Shown: positions 15,899-25,321, counted from the first letter of the stretch. The stretch: 32,816 nt of DNA from an uncultured Draconibacterium sp. (GCF_913063105.1 NZ_CAJXYQ010000028.1:1-32816); one strand, 5' to 3'. The notes: a model not told the origin generated them from the sequence alone. A program made the numbers and translations.

Positions 15899-16591
15899 TT
15901 ATGCCGGTTCGTTTAACAGGTCCATAAATTCAGAAGTGGTAGCTTCCATTTTAAATACTACCTTTTCAACATTCGATACCAGAATATTATAAGCAAAGTA
16001 GGCAATAATACCTACAATAAGACCCGCCACAGTGGTTACCATTGCCTGGTAAATACCGGTTGATAATAATGTTACATCAATATTATTGCCTGCATTCGAC
16101 ATGTCGTAAAAGGCCTGAATCATTCCCATAACCGTACCCAAAAAACCAATCATTGGCGCACCTCCGGCAACCGAAGCCAGCACGGGGAGTCCCTTCTCAA
16201 GTTTAGAAATTTCGAGGTTACCCACATTTTCAATAGCTGCATTTACATCGGTTAATGGACGACCAATCCGGCTGATTCCTTTTTCCAGCATGCGCGAAGC
16301 CGGATTGGCATTGCTTCTACAGAGTGCAATCGCAGAGTCGATCTTTCCGGATGTTATATAAACTTTTACTTTTTCCAACAATCCTGAATCAAATTTTCCG
16401 GCCTTTTTAATGGCAAAATACCGGTCGAAAAATATATAAACAGCAACCACTGATAAGAATAGAATAGGAATCATTATCCATCCACCTTTCATCGCCAGAT
16501 CAATAAATTTAGTAGAAATGCCTTCCGGCTCAGTTGCCATAGCTTCCATTTCTTGCGAAATGTCGGCCTGAATCATCAATAAATTAAACAT
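15899..16591 (-). CDS. exbB: MotA/TolQ/ExbB proton channel family protein
   Basis: The 230-residue protein has a first membrane helix at about 35-55 (GGWIMIPILFLSVVAVYIFF), a cytoplasmic domain (about 60-130) and two closing helices (about 131-155 and 170-200). The hallmark GGAPMIGFLGTVMGMIQAF and TTVAGLIVGIIAYFAYN segments identify the ExbB/TolQ family. It forms the pentameric channel around the ExbD dimer. It is the first gene of exbB-exbD-tonB. The N-terminal segment with MQ and acidic residues before helix 1 is normal for Bacteroidota members. I do not see a clear promoter in front of it. Confidence 0.93.
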   Translation of the reverse strand: MFNLLMIQADISQEMEAMATEPEGISTKFIDLAMKGGWIMIPILFLSVVAVYIFFDRYFAIKKAGKFDSGLLEKVKVYITSGKIDSAIALCRSNANPASRMLEKGISRIGRPLTDVNAAIENVGNLEISKLEKGLPVLASVAGGAPMIGFLGTVMGMIQAFYDMSNAGNNIDVTLLSTGIYQAMVTTVAGLIVGIIAYFAYNILVSNVEKVVFKMEATTSEFMDLLNEPA

Positions 16592-16619
16592 GTTTATTCA
16601 GTTATTTTTTATAATTCTT

Positions 16620-16660
16620 AAAATAAAAAACGAGGTATAACCTTAATTATTATACCTCGC
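16620..16660 (-). terminator. Terminator after nhaD
   Basis: A 10-bp stem (16631-16640 CGAGGTATAA with 16650-16659) with a 9-base loop is followed on the minus strand by TTTTTTATTTT. It separates nhaD from exbB. Confidence 0.85.
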
Positions 16661-16741
16661 TAAAATAAGCAATATTTTATCTGTTTTGTTTGCTTTGCCC
16701 CGAGTATGCTACAGAGTTATGAACAACTGTATTTTGATAGT

Positions 16742-18121
16742 TTATAAGGCAAACAAAAGGTAATATGTGGCAGCACCTGCTAGGTAGCCAATAAAGGCGA
16801 GCCATGTAATCTTTTTCAGGTACCATATAAAATCAATTTTTTCAAGCCCCATTGCTGCAACTCCTGCTGCCGACCCAATTATTAACATGCTACCACCAGT
16901 TCCGGCAGTGTATGCCAGAAATTCCCAAAATGCACCGTCTTGAACAAAAAATGAATCATAACCTGAAGCACCAATATCTGCTATCGGATACATACCCATG
17001 GCTCCCGCAACAAGCGGAACATTGTCAACAATTGATGACAGTACACCAATCGCCAGGTCAATCAGGTAAATATTACCAAGGTTTTTATCAAGAAAGGTGG
17101 CTAATATATTTAAATGACCGGCTGATTGCAGGGCCGCCACTGCCGAAAGAATACCGAGAAAAAATAAAACAGTTGGAACATCAACCCGATGCAATATTGC
17201 CGTTACCTTTAATTTGTCTCTAATCTCTTTTGGTTTGTCTTTATGAATAATTTCGCCAACAACCCATAAAATTCCCAGTGAGAGCAACATGCCCATGTAT
17301 GGTGGTAAATGGGTAATGGTTTTAAAAACCGGAACAAATAAAAGGCCGCCAATACCAAGAGCTAAAATTAAAATCCTTTCTTTTTCTGTGCTGTATTCTA
17401 TTTCTTCATCATCCTCAGTCGGTCGAGTTACAGTTCCTTTCATTGTAAATGATAAAATACCCAAGGGAACAACCAGACAAACCAAACTTGGCAGAATTAC
17501 CTTCATTATTATCTGCCCGGCTGTTACCTGTCCTCCAATCCAAAGCATAATTGTAGTTACATCACCAATTGGCGACCATGCTCCACCAGCATTGGCAGCT
17601 AAAACAACCATACTTGCAAAAAACCATCGTGTTTGTTTATCGTCAATAAGTTTTCGGAGTAAGGCTACAAGCACAATTGTTGTGGTGAGGTTATCTAACA
17701 GTGCCGACATAAAGAAGGTTAAAAGACTTAGTATCCACAAAAGTTTAACTTTATTGGTTGTTTTAATTTTATCGGTAATAATTTTAAAGCCTTCGTGCTG
17801 GTCAACAACTTCAACAATTGTCATTGCACCAAGCAAGAAGAATAGTATTTCGCCAATTTCTCCTAAATGATGAATAATTTCGTAATCAACAACAAATTCG
17901 TGAACAGCGTGTAAGCCATGAGAATCGGGGTGTGCGGCCAGGAAATTTTCCCAGGATGGACTAAATCCCATTTGTAAAATACTTTCAGCACCCAGCACAT
18001 AAATAACCCAGCACATTGTTCCAATTATTAAAGCTGACGCGGCTTTGTCAACTTTTAAAGGATGTTCAAAGGCAATTGCAGTATAGCCCAGAACGAAGAC
18101 CACAACCATAAGTGTAAACAT
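16742..18121 (-). CDS. nhaD: Na+/H+ antiporter NhaD
   Basis: I start at Met 18121 (MFTLMVVVFVLGYTAIAFEH) because a good -7 promoter element covers the longer start at 18163. The product has 459 residues. NhaD hallmarks are HPLKVDKAASALIIGTMCWV near the N-terminus, the DNLTTTIVLVALLRKL helix, and VLAANAGGAWSPIGDVTTIMLWIGGQ. The later part holds LAIGVLSSIVDNVPLVAGAMGM, with a second Asp-Asn pair of ion-transporter type. It extrudes Na+ (or Li+) in exchange for H+ and is common in marine and alkaliphilic bacteria. It stands alone with its own promoter and terminator. Confidence 0.93.
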   Translation of the reverse strand: MFTLMVVVFVLGYTAIAFEHPLKVDKAASALIIGTMCWVIYVLGAESILQMGFSPSWENFLAAHPDSHGLHAVHEFVVDYEIIHHLGEIGEILFFLLGAMTIVEVVDQHEGFKIITDKIKTTNKVKLLWILSLLTFFMSALLDNLTTTIVLVALLRKLIDDKQTRWFFASMVVLAANAGGAWSPIGDVTTIMLWIGGQVTAGQIIMKVILPSLVCLVVPLGILSFTMKGTVTRPTEDDEEIEYSTEKERILILALGIGGLLFVPVFKTITHLPPYMGMLLSLGILWVVGEIIHKDKPKEIRDKLKVTAILHRVDVPTVLFFLGILSAVAALQSAGHLNILATFLDKNLGNIYLIDLAIGVLSSIVDNVPLVAGAMGMYPIADIGASGYDSFFVQDGAFWEFLAYTAGTGGSMLIIGSAAGVAAMGLEKIDFIWYLKKITWLAFIGYLAGAATYYLLFAL

Positions 18122-18160
18122 AATAATATAATTTAGGTATAAGCTTTTTAAAACGAAAAG

Positions 18161-18168
18161 CAAAAGTA
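18161..18168 (-). promoter_or_regulatory. -7 promoter element for nhaD
   Basis: TACTTTTG on the minus strand matches TAnnTTTG, about 40 nt before the chosen start codon. The -33 region is only T-rich. Its position rules out the upstream Met at 18163. Confidence 0.5.
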
Positions 18169-18263
18169 TTGCACGCAGAGCAGAATAAAAGGAAATCTAT
18201 CAGTATTTTTTTGAAATTTAATTATTTAATAGGGTTTGCGTTCGCAATTTAAAGTAACATAAG

Positions 18264-21200
18264 TTACTTATCTCTCTTTTTAAATAATTTTCCAAATTTT
18301 TTAATCAGCTCGTCAATTGAATTGTACTCTTCTTTAAACGACAAGCCAATGCCTTGCGTGTAGGGGGCTGTTTCGTAAATTAGGTTATTATTCGATCGGT
18401 TATAGGCTTTAAAAAGTATTTTTCCATTGGGTACAAGTTTTACACTCATCTCAAAATCGCCAACAATCTGGCTACTGTTATTATTGGTGCCATATTGGTT
18501 GGTATTGTTACCAATATTACCGTTAAGGGTAACCCGGTCGTTAAAAATTTGTGTACTGAGTGCCAATTCAATTTCGTCGTCGGTTATTTGGTTTCCGGGG
18601 CGATAATTAATACCTATTTCCCAGTCGTCGTCTATTTGCGACAACCAATTACTCAGTTGGTTTGAAAATACTTCGCTAGCTGTAGTCCCAATCATATTCG
18701 TGTTTTGGGCTTCATAGGTGCCGCGAAGGTATTCGGGTGTGTAAAACTTGCCCAATACAATTAAAGATAAAATTTGTTTGTTTAGTTCTTCTTCAGTACT
18801 AAAATACTGCGACAACTCGTCTTTTAATCGTTCTTCCAGGTTCGGAAAATCAATATCGAAAGCGATGGTTGGATTCACCAGCTCATCGGTAAGTTTAATC
18901 AGACATTCAACCTGTACTCTGCTTGTTTGATTAAGCAGGTCATCGCGATCGACAAAAATATCGTACAACGATGCTTTAAGTTTGTAAATTGCCTGTAAAT
19001 CCACAATAGCATTGTAGGGATCGCCCGACCAAATAATTGATCCGCCGGGTTCTATCGAAAAGCGTTTGTTCATTACATTTTGTAAGGTGAACAAATAATC
19101 ACCCTGAGTAGGATTATAGTTTCCCGACAAGCTCATATTTCCATCGTCATCCATTTCAAAAAGCAGAATTCCTTCTCCCTGTGCACGTATAACATCGCCA
19201 ATTTGCGAATTGTATATCAGCTGAACTTTAGCCGCAGGTGTAGCTTCTACCGTTAAACTTAAGCGGTATCCACTGTCGTCTCTTTTTGTGGTGTTCGAAA
19301 AAAATGTCGATTCCGTTCTGCTTTCCGGTTTTACGAATTCAAGAAATTCATATTGTTCCAATTCGCTTTGGCTTTCCATGGATATTTTAATATCTGTACC
19401 GGGTAAAGTGGTTCCAAAACAGGTAATATCTACAGTTTTTGCTTGTCCGCTAATGCGCACTCGTCCGTTTGCCATAACTTCGCCATAAAATTGCTCGTTT
19501 TGCTGCGGACTGGTGTTTAATGCCATTATTTTTGATGAACGAAAACTCAGGTCGTAGCTCATATCCTGAAAATTCCGATGGATTATTTCACCATCAAAAA
19601 ACCCCCTGTTGTTGGCGTTGTCGAAAACAGAAATGTTGTTAAAAATGATACTATTACCTTTAAAATATACCGAGTCGGAGAAATGATAAGGTACTTGTGT
19701 AACGTCAATAGTTAACCCGGCATTGTTTCCGTATAACGCACCATTTAGCTGAATAGCATCAACCGAGCCGCCAAGGTGTACTTTGCCGGAAGCCTGTCCT
19801 TGAAAACCGGAGAAATTCTCGCGCATAAATGCCGACATTATTATCAGGGAGGCACTATCAACATCAATATCAAAATCAAGTAATCCGGACGAAGGGATAT
19901 ATGCCCCGGCTGCGTGGAAATTTAATTGTTTATTGCGGATAACCTTCAATTCTGAATCGATGGCTGAATTGGCCTGATTCCATTGGCTTAATAGAGAAAT
20001 ATCGCCCATGTATTTATTTTTATAAAACAGGCTGTCGATGCTTAGGTCCGACAAAACCACCGGTTCGTTAAATAAGCGAGAAAAACCAACGTGCCCGTTA
20101 ACTTTTCCTCGCAGGTCGATGGCTTTTGCAAAATATTTATCAAGATAGCTTAAATCAATATTTTTCATGTTTAAATGAACCAGGTCTGTTTCTTTATCGG
20201 TCAAGCCTCCTTCTATTGCGAACACTTGGTTGTTGTGCTCTAATTTAAAACGTTCGATGCTTACTGCTGCCGAATCAATGCGAATATGAAATGGATTTAC
20301 AGCCCATAATGTATCTGCAATATAAATACGTGATGGCTGTCCAAAAACATCGATATGGTGTTGTTTGGTTGAATCGGAAATCGAAAAAACAGATTTGGTG
20401 CGTAAGGCTCCGCTGTAGGTGAGTTCTCCAAAATTACTCCACGATATAACATTGTTTAGTACATTATTACCTGCATCTGATTCTATCGTGAAATTATACA
20501 GCTTTAGCCCGCTTTTTTGATACAGCTCGCCAACTCTTATTTTGGATTTAAATTGGCCGTTGGCTGATGTATTTCCCAGAAAAATATGCTGTGCCCAGTT
20601 GTTTCCGTAGCGTACGCCCGGAATACTGCCATTTAAACTAATGTTATGCTGTGCAGAATTAATCGTTCCGTATAATAAAAAAGGAGCTTCAAAAGCCAGC
20701 TTCGGTATAAAAATATTTACCAGCGGATTGGCTTCTTTGGCATTTATACTGTAGTTAAAATTATTTTTTCCAGCCGGTTTTGTTAATGTCGGAATTTTTG
20801 CTGCCGGAACATAGAATTTTACTAATTGTAAGAATTCATTTTTAATATCTCTGAAATGGTAGTTGCCCGAAATACTGGCATCAAAAAAATCGGACTGGAG
20901 CAAAAGATTGTTTATCCCGTTTTCCTGAAAGGCCCTGAATTCAATTCCCTTGAGATTAACTTCACCATTTCTGTTGGCGTAAAAACCTTCTTGTACCGAA
21001 ATGGCACCATTTATATTATCAATTTTATCGCCCGTAAAATTAGCTTGCATTTTAAAGGCAAGGTTGGTTGCCGGAAAGTTTTTTGTGAAATTTAATTTGC
21101 CCGGATAGGCGTGACGAAGATTTAAATTAAAATCAAATTGAGGAATGGTATTGTTTAAATCCAGTTCGCCAAGAAAAGTGAAATCCAGATTCGGATCTTG

Positions 21201-22634
21201 AATTTCCAGCAGGCCATCAAACATTTTTTCGCGTAAAATTCCATCAATCGATATATTTTGATACACGTAATTGTTAATGTCAACACTATCAATGGTGCCT
21301 TTAAAAATGCCTGAAATCGATTCGCTTGTTTCATTGTATTGTCCGTCAGCCGATCCACTAAGTGTTATGGTGCCAAAATGGTCATTCTTAAACAGTTTGC
21401 CAAGTTCAAAGTCAGTTGTAGCAACATTCCCACGATAATATATTTGTCCTTCTTTTTCGGGTACTACCAACACATCAGTGCTAAGTGTTCCCATTTCGCT
21501 TTCCAATGTCCCGAAGGTGACAAAATCGCTTAAAAATCCACTAAAGTTCCCCTTGAAGCGTAACTGCCCGGCTTCATAAAAACTTTCAGGAAACCGGATG
21601 TATCGTGTGCGTGCCGAATTGGGTAAACGAATACTGCTAATGTCTTCAAAGGTTGTTTCCGAGTCTTTTAAGTCCAGAAACAGGTACATGCTTTTGGGTT
21701 GCATCAGGTCGTTTACATAAAAATCAAGAATTGCACGTGTTTCATTTCCGGTTTCTAAGATTATATTTCGTCCTTTTAAGTCGTCGATACTTCCATAAAT
21801 TGTACCCGAAAGCTTTATAGTCTCGCTCATTCCTTTTACTGATGGCAACATTGTGCCCAGTTCGTTCATTCCGATTTCGGCATCGTCAATTCTGATATTC
21901 ATATCGAAATTTCGGTTCATCGAATCGTTGGCCGTGTAAAACTGGAATTGCATGTCTGTATTTGTAATCACAGAATGGGCACTTTCCATGTTAAACCCAT
22001 TAATTTTTAGCAACTTGTTTACGTTACTAACATTGGCCGAGGCATGCTTTATCAACAAGCTTTTCCCATCATTTAAACTAAAATCTTCCACACGAAATGA
22101 TAAAGAATCGCGGTAAGAATAAAAATCGGAAACTTTTAAATTTAAATCGCGTGCTTCAACCGTAGTATTGTTTGTATTACTACTGTTTGAATAGCTTATT
22201 TGCATGTTTCCAAAATCGAAACTGCGGCATGCAAACGACCATATATTCAAGGTGTCTTTTTGGGGCGAAGGACCTATGTTTTTTATTAAAAAGCCAAAAT
22301 TGAAAGTTTCTGCAGTATCTTGTGATAAATAAATTTTGTTGTTACCGAAATGTAGATTTCTTAAAACAATCTGCTTTTTTCTGATTTTTAAAGTATCTAT
22401 CCGGGTTCTTATAATTTCGCTGTAAATTAAAGTGTCGCCGGCCTGGTCTTCAATTAAAACATTTTCAAGTCGCAGGCGGTTAAAGAAACCAATTTCAACT
22501 TTACCAATGCTAATACTGGTGTTTAAATCTTTAGAGAGGTTTTTAGCCACCTTACGGGTAATTTGTGTTTGAACCCAGCTGTTTTGAAGTAGTGCAAAAC
22601 CAGTGGTAAGCAACATTAATACTGCTGCCAACAA
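18264..22634 (-). CDS. tamB: TamB-like translocation and assembly module protein (AsmA/DUF490 type)
   Basis: The open frame gives 1456 residues from a TTG at 22634. An N-terminal helix (LLAAVLMLLTTGFALL) anchors the protein in the inner membrane. A long repeat of beta-rich AsmA-like segments follows, e.g. ISIGKVEIGFFNRLRLENVL near 40-65. The last 400 or so residues form the DUF490/TamB domain (GNYNPTQGDYLFTLQNVMNKRF and the GLSFKEEYNSIDELIKKFGKLF tail). TamB proteins bridge the periplasm and help insert outer-membrane proteins or move lipids. The start is uncertain: the likely N-terminus is encoded upstream in another frame (22635-22696) and meets this frame at A AAA AAG. The gene is divergent from tsaD, an order I recall in other Bacteroidota. 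Confidence 0.92.
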   Translation of the reverse strand: MLAAVLMLLTTGFALLQNSWVQTQITRKVAKNLSKDLNTSISIGKVEIGFFNRLRLENVLIEDQAGDTLIYSEIIRTRIDTLKIRKKQIVLRNLHFGNNKIYLSQDTAETFNFGFLIKNIGPSPQKDTLNIWSFACRSFDFGNMQISYSNSSNTNNTTVEARDLNLKVSDFYSYRDSLSFRVEDFSLNDGKSLLIKHASANVSNVNKLLKINGFNMESAHSVITNTDMQFQFYTANDSMNRNFDMNIRIDDAEIGMNELGTMLPSVKGMSETIKLSGTIYGSIDDLKGRNIILETGNETRAILDFYVNDLMQPKSMYLFLDLKDSETTFEDISSIRLPNSARTRYIRFPESFYEAGQLRFKGNFSGFLSDFVTFGTLESEMGTLSTDVLVVPEKEGQIYYRGNVATTDFELGKLFKNDHFGTITLSGSADGQYNETSESISGIFKGTIDSVDINNYVYQNISIDGILREKMFDGLLEIQDPNLDFTFLGELDLNNTIPQFDFNLNLRHAYPGKLNFTKNFPATNLAFKMQANFTGDKIDNINGAISVQEGFYANRNGEVNLKGIEFRAFQENGINNLLLQSDFFDASISGNYHFRDIKNEFLQLVKFYVPAAKIPTLTKPAGKNNFNYSINAKEANPLVNIFIPKLAFEAPFLLYGTINSAQHNISLNGSIPGVRYGNNWAQHIFLGNTSANGQFKSKIRVGELYQKSGLKLYNFTIESDAGNNVLNNVISWSNFGELTYSGALRTKSVFSISDSTKQHHIDVFGQPSRIYIADTLWAVNPFHIRIDSAAVSIERFKLEHNNQVFAIEGGLTDKETDLVHLNMKNIDLSYLDKYFAKAIDLRGKVNGHVGFSRLFNEPVVLSDLSIDSLFYKNKYMGDISLLSQWNQANSAIDSELKVIRNKQLNFHAAGAYIPSSGLLDFDIDVDSASLIIMSAFMRENFSGFQGQASGKVHLGGSVDAIQLNGALYGNNAGLTIDVTQVPYHFSDSVYFKGNSIIFNNISVFDNANNRGFFDGEIIHRNFQDMSYDLSFRSSKIMALNTSPQQNEQFYGEVMANGRVRISGQAKTVDITCFGTTLPGTDIKISMESQSELEQYEFLEFVKPESRTESTFFSNTTKRDDSGYRLSLTVEATPAAKVQLIYNSQIGDVIRAQGEGILLFEMDDDGNMSLSGNYNPTQGDYLFTLQNVMNKRFSIEPGGSIIWSGDPYNAIVDLQAIYKLKASLYDIFVDRDDLLNQTSRVQVECLIKLTDELVNPTIAFDIDFPNLEERLKDELSQYFSTEEELNKQILSLIVLGKFYTPEYLRGTYEAQNTNMIGTTASEVFSNQLSNWLSQIDDDWEIGINYRPGNQITDDEIELALSTQIFNDRVTLNGNIGNNTNQYGTNNNSSQIVGDFEMSVKLVPNGKILFKAYNRSNNNLIYETAPYTQGIGLSFKEEYNSIDELIKKFGKLFKKRDK

Positions 22635-22696
22635 AATGATGATTATTTTCCAGCCTTTTTTAATAGTTTTGCAATTTTTAAGCGAACATAGTCCAT
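22635..22696 (-). other. Out-of-frame N-terminus of TamB with A AAA AAG slippery heptamer
   Basis: ATG at 22694-22696 reads MDYVRLKIAKLLKKAGK and stops at TAA (22643-22645). Shifting -1 at TTA AAA AAG (heptamer 22655-22661, six A then G) continues as GWKIIIILLAAVLMLL into the tamB frame. The joined 1477-residue protein would start with a basic cytoplasmic stretch and a complete membrane helix, which the in-frame TTG and ATG starts cut short. Confidence 0.75.
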
Positions 22697-22756
22697 TTCA
22701 ACTAATTTTTATTAAATGCGACAAACGTTTTGTTAACGGTACATATTTAATAAATG

Positions 22757-22764
22757 CAAAGATA
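22757..22764 (-). promoter_or_regulatory. -7 promoter element for tamB
   Basis: TATCTTTG on the minus strand matches TAnnTTTG. The transcript would begin near 22750, about 55 nt before the ATG at 22696. No clear -33 TTTG is seen. Confidence 0.45.
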
Positions 22765-22817
22765 TAAACCCAATAGCGTTTATCTTGTTTTAATAACGTA
22801 AAAAAGGAAAGATTTAT

Positions 22818-23846
22818 ATGGCAGATAAAGAAATAATCATACTGGGTATTGAATCGTCGTGCGACGATACATCTGCAGCTATTATTCGCGATGGTGTAAT
22901 CCTATCGAATGTGGTAGCCAGCCAGAAGGTTCACGAAGAATATGGCGGTGTTGTACCAGAATTGGCTTCAAGAGCCCATCAGCAGAATATTATACCGGTA
23001 GTTGATTTGGCCATTAAACGCGCCCAAATTAAACGCTGCGCTATTTCGGCCATCGCATTTACACGTGGCCCCGGATTGTTGGGATCGTTATTGGTAGGTA
23101 CTTCTTTTGCCAAAGGTTTTTCATTGGCGTCTAAAATCCCATTAATCGATGTAAATCATTTACAGGGGCATGTATTGGCTCTTTTTATTCAAGAAAACGG
23201 CGTAGAATTTAATCCTCCAAAATTTCCGTTTTTATGTTTGTTGGTTTCTGGTGGTAACTCGCAAATAATATTAGTTCGCGATTATCTTGATATGGAAGTT
23301 ATAGGACAAACCATCGACGATGCCGCAGGTGAAGCTTTTGATAAGTGTGCAAAAGTTATGGGACTGCCTTATCCGGGCGGGCCACATGTTGATCGTCTGG
23401 CGAAACAGGGCAATCCACATCGTTTTGAGTTTTCGCGTCCGAAAATTCCGGGACTTGATTACAGCTTTAGTGGATTAAAAACGAATTTCCTCTATTTTTT
23501 GCGCGATAACTTAAAAACAAACGAAAATTTTGTTGAAGAGAATTTAGCCGATTTGTGTGCATCGCTACAATTCACCATTATTGAAATATTATTGGGAAAA
23601 TTAAAACGAGCAGCAAAAGAAACCGGTATAAAAGAAGTTACTGTGGCAGGAGGGGTGTCGGCTAACTCCGGTTTACGCGAAGCTTTGAAAGTAAATGCAC
23701 AAAAACATGGCTGGAACCTGATAATTCCAAAATTTGAATATACGATGGATAATGCAGCTATGATTGCCATTACTGGTTATTATAAATATTTAAACCGCGA
23801 ATTTATTGGGCAGAATGCCGTTCCTTTTGCCCGAACACAATTGTAA
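22818..23846 (+). CDS. tsaD: tRNA N6-adenosine threonylcarbamoyltransferase
   Basis: This 342-residue ASKHA-fold enzyme transfers threonylcarbamoyl to A37 of ANN-decoding tRNAs. ILGIESSCDDTSAAI at the N-terminus is the family signature. The metal ligands His114 and His118 lie in NHLQGHVLAL. LVSGGNSQI (142-150), IDDAAGEAFDKCAKVMGLPYPGGP and a late VAGGVSANSGLREAL with DNAAMIA complete the nucleotide and metal site. The length is normal. RBS-like AAAGGAAAG precedes the ATG. sfsA follows after 23 nt, so the two are likely one unit; tamB runs divergently. Confidence 0.97.
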   Translation: MADKEIIILGIESSCDDTSAAIIRDGVILSNVVASQKVHEEYGGVVPELASRAHQQNIIPVVDLAIKRAQIKRCAISAIAFTRGPGLLGSLLVGTSFAKGFSLASKIPLIDVNHLQGHVLALFIQENGVEFNPPKFPFLCLLVSGGNSQIILVRDYLDMEVIGQTIDDAAGEAFDKCAKVMGLPYPGGPHVDRLAKQGNPHRFEFSRPKIPGLDYSFSGLKTNFLYFLRDNLKTNENFVEENLADLCASLQFTIIEILLGKLKRAAKETGIKEVTVAGGVSANSGLREALKVNAQKHGWNLIIPKFEYTMDNAAMIAITGYYKYLNREFIGQNAVPFARTQL

Positions 23847-23869
23847 ATTAGCCAGTAAATACTACTGAA

Positions 23870-24562
23870 TTGAAATTTGAAAAGGCACTGGTACATGGCA
23901 GGCTAATTAAACGTTATAAACGTTTTTTAGCCGATGTGGAGCTCGATTCCGGAGAGATTGTCGTAGCCCACTGCACCAACTCCGGATCAATGAAAAGTTG
24001 CCTGGAAAATGGGGCGGAGGTGTACCTCACGCCAAACGACGATCCCAAACGTAAAACCCGTTTTACCTGGGAAATGATTAAAATTAACGGAGATTGGGTT
24101 GGAATTAATACCGGAATTCCGAACAAGCTGGCTTTTGAAGCTGTTGAAAACAAGTTAATTCCGGAGCTTAGTAGCTACACATACGTAAAACGAGAGGTGA
24201 AATTTGGCGACTCACGTTTTGATGTGTATGCCCAAAACGCATCTGAAAAATGTTTTATAGAAGTAAAAAATGTGACGATGAAAGAGGGCGATTTTGCTCT
24301 TTTTCCGGATGCTGTTACAACACGCGGGCAAAAACACCTGAAAACTTTAATGACCGTTAAACAGCAAGGATTACGAGCCGTAATGTTATATGTTGTTCAA
24401 CGGAGCGATGTTTCAAAATTTGGTCCGGCAACTGAAATCGACCCCAATTATGCCACTTTGTTAAAAATTGCCCGGGAAGCGGGTGTGGAGATTTTACCCT
24501 ATCAGGCAACGGTAACACCCTACGAAATAACGCTGACTAAGAAATTGCCTTTTGTTCTGTAA
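23870..24562 (+). CDS. sfsA: SfsA family protein (sugar fermentation stimulation homolog)
   Basis: The protein has 230 residues and aligns along its full length with E. coli SfsA: RLIKRYKRFLADV, HCTNSGSMKSC, RKTRFTWEMI, SELSSYTYVKREVKFG-like block, FIEVKNVTM and FPDAVTTRGQKHLKTLM. Asp118 with Glu131-Val-Lys133 forms a PD-(D/E)XK-nuclease-like core after an OB-fold start. The natural role is unclear; E. coli SfsA was linked to maltose gene regulation and nucleic-acid binding. The start is TTG at 23870, 23 nt after tsaD; homology begins at once after it and no ATG or GTG serves as well, so TTG is probably real. Confidence 0.93.
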   Translation: MKFEKALVHGRLIKRYKRFLADVELDSGEIVVAHCTNSGSMKSCLENGAEVYLTPNDDPKRKTRFTWEMIKINGDWVGINTGIPNKLAFEAVENKLIPELSSYTYVKREVKFGDSRFDVYAQNASEKCFIEVKNVTMKEGDFALFPDAVTTRGQKHLKTLMTVKQQGLRAVMLYVVQRSDVSKFGPATEIDPNYATLLKIAREAGVEILPYQATVTPYEITLTKKLPFVL

Positions 24563-24564
24563 AT

Positions 24565-24600
24565 TAAAGAGGCCAACAGATATTTCTGCCGGCCTCTTTA
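24565..24600. terminator. Bidirectional terminator between sfsA and the beta-barrel gene
   Basis: A 10-bp stem (24565-24574 TAAAGAGGCC with 24591-24600 GGCCTCTTTA) encloses a smaller CAGA/TCTG helix. Both convergent genes end within 70 nt of it. T-rich sequence follows on each side. Confidence 0.8.
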
Positions 24601-24631
24601 TGGCTTTGTTTATATTGTTTGTTAGTTGTTG

Positions 24632-25264
24632 TTAAAAAAGTAAGCCCAGGCTAATCGAGGTCATTTTGTTGTGTAAATCAGGTGTTGAGTTGTATACCTC
24701 AACAAAACCCATATCGTAGTTTAGGCCAAGCTGTAAGGCTTTTTGGTTAAAAACAGGAAATTCCATACCCATTTCAAACCCCAGCCCTGCATCAAAATTT
24801 TTAGTATCCAAATCAGAACTTACACTGTTTATTTCTGCTTTGGCATCTAATAAATAACTCAGGTAAGGTCCTACTGCAAAAAATACACGTTGCCCTTTTT
24901 TAAATCCGGCTTTTTCTCCAGCTGAAAATTCAGCTTTTAGAGGTACAGTAAGGTAGTGTAGTTTGTTGCTTACATCCTGGTTGTTCTCGGTAAAGTTCCG
25001 GCCTTTTTGTTGGTAATCAATACCCGATTTTAAGGCGAATCCTTCTGCAAACTGGTATTTGGTTAATAAGCCAACAGACGGACTGAAGCGTATATCGCAA
25101 TTGTCTGCAATTTTTAATAAGTCCGACTGACAGGCAATTCCGGCATTAACTTTTAATCCATAGCTAAACTGGGCTTTAGCCTTGTTCGCCCCCCCAAGGG
25201 TTAAAATTCCAATCATCAGTGCGATTGAAAAAATCTTCATTGAAAAATTTAATTTCTGTTTCAT
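24632..25264 (-). CDS. Outer-membrane beta-barrel protein (porin family, PorT/OMP_b-brl type)
   Basis: The 210-residue protein has a signal peptide ending in ANKAKAQ (about 1-31; a second Met at residue 9 is an equal start candidate). The mature part alternates hydrophobic and polar residues: FSYGLKVNAGIACQ, SPSVGLLTKYQFAEGFALKSGIDYQQKG, RVFFAVGPYLSYLLDAKAEI and a final strand MTSISLGLLF, ending in Phe as expected for BAM-assembled barrels. About eight strands fit the length. Ligand or function is unknown. It lies 70 nt downstream of the tetR gene on the same strand, with a dyad between them, so it may be the regulator's target. Confidence 0.82.
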   Translation of the reverse strand: MKQKLNFSMKIFSIALMIGILTLGGANKAKAQFSYGLKVNAGIACQSDLLKIADNCDIRFSPSVGLLTKYQFAEGFALKSGIDYQQKGRNFTENNQDVSNKLHYLTVPLKAEFSAGEKAGFKKGQRVFFAVGPYLSYLLDAKAEINSVSSDLDTKNFDAGLGFEMGMEFPVFNQKALQLGLNYDMGFVEVYNSTPDLHNKMTSISLGLLF

Positions 25265-25306
25265 TTTTTGTTTGTTTATTGTTTGTACGTTTCGAATTAA
25301 TATCTA

Positions 25307-25321
25307 AAATGTTCGACATTT
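25307..25321. promoter_or_regulatory. Dyad between tetR and the beta-barrel gene, candidate operator
   Basis: AAATGT-TCG-ACATTT is a 15-bp interrupted palindrome 43 nt upstream of the beta-barrel start. Size and place fit a TetR-type operator. No T tract follows. Confidence 0.4.

Noticed and set aside
17289..17870. 193-residue open frame on the plus strand inside nhaD
   Set aside because: It is antisense to a clear NhaD gene, has no recognisable domain, and its Ile/Ser/Pro-rich composition mirrors the opposite strand.
22607..22628. Hairpin GCAGCA/TGTTGC as stimulator of frameshifting in tamB
   Set aside because: It starts about 26 nt after the heptamer and has only 6 bp with one G-U pair, too far and too weak.
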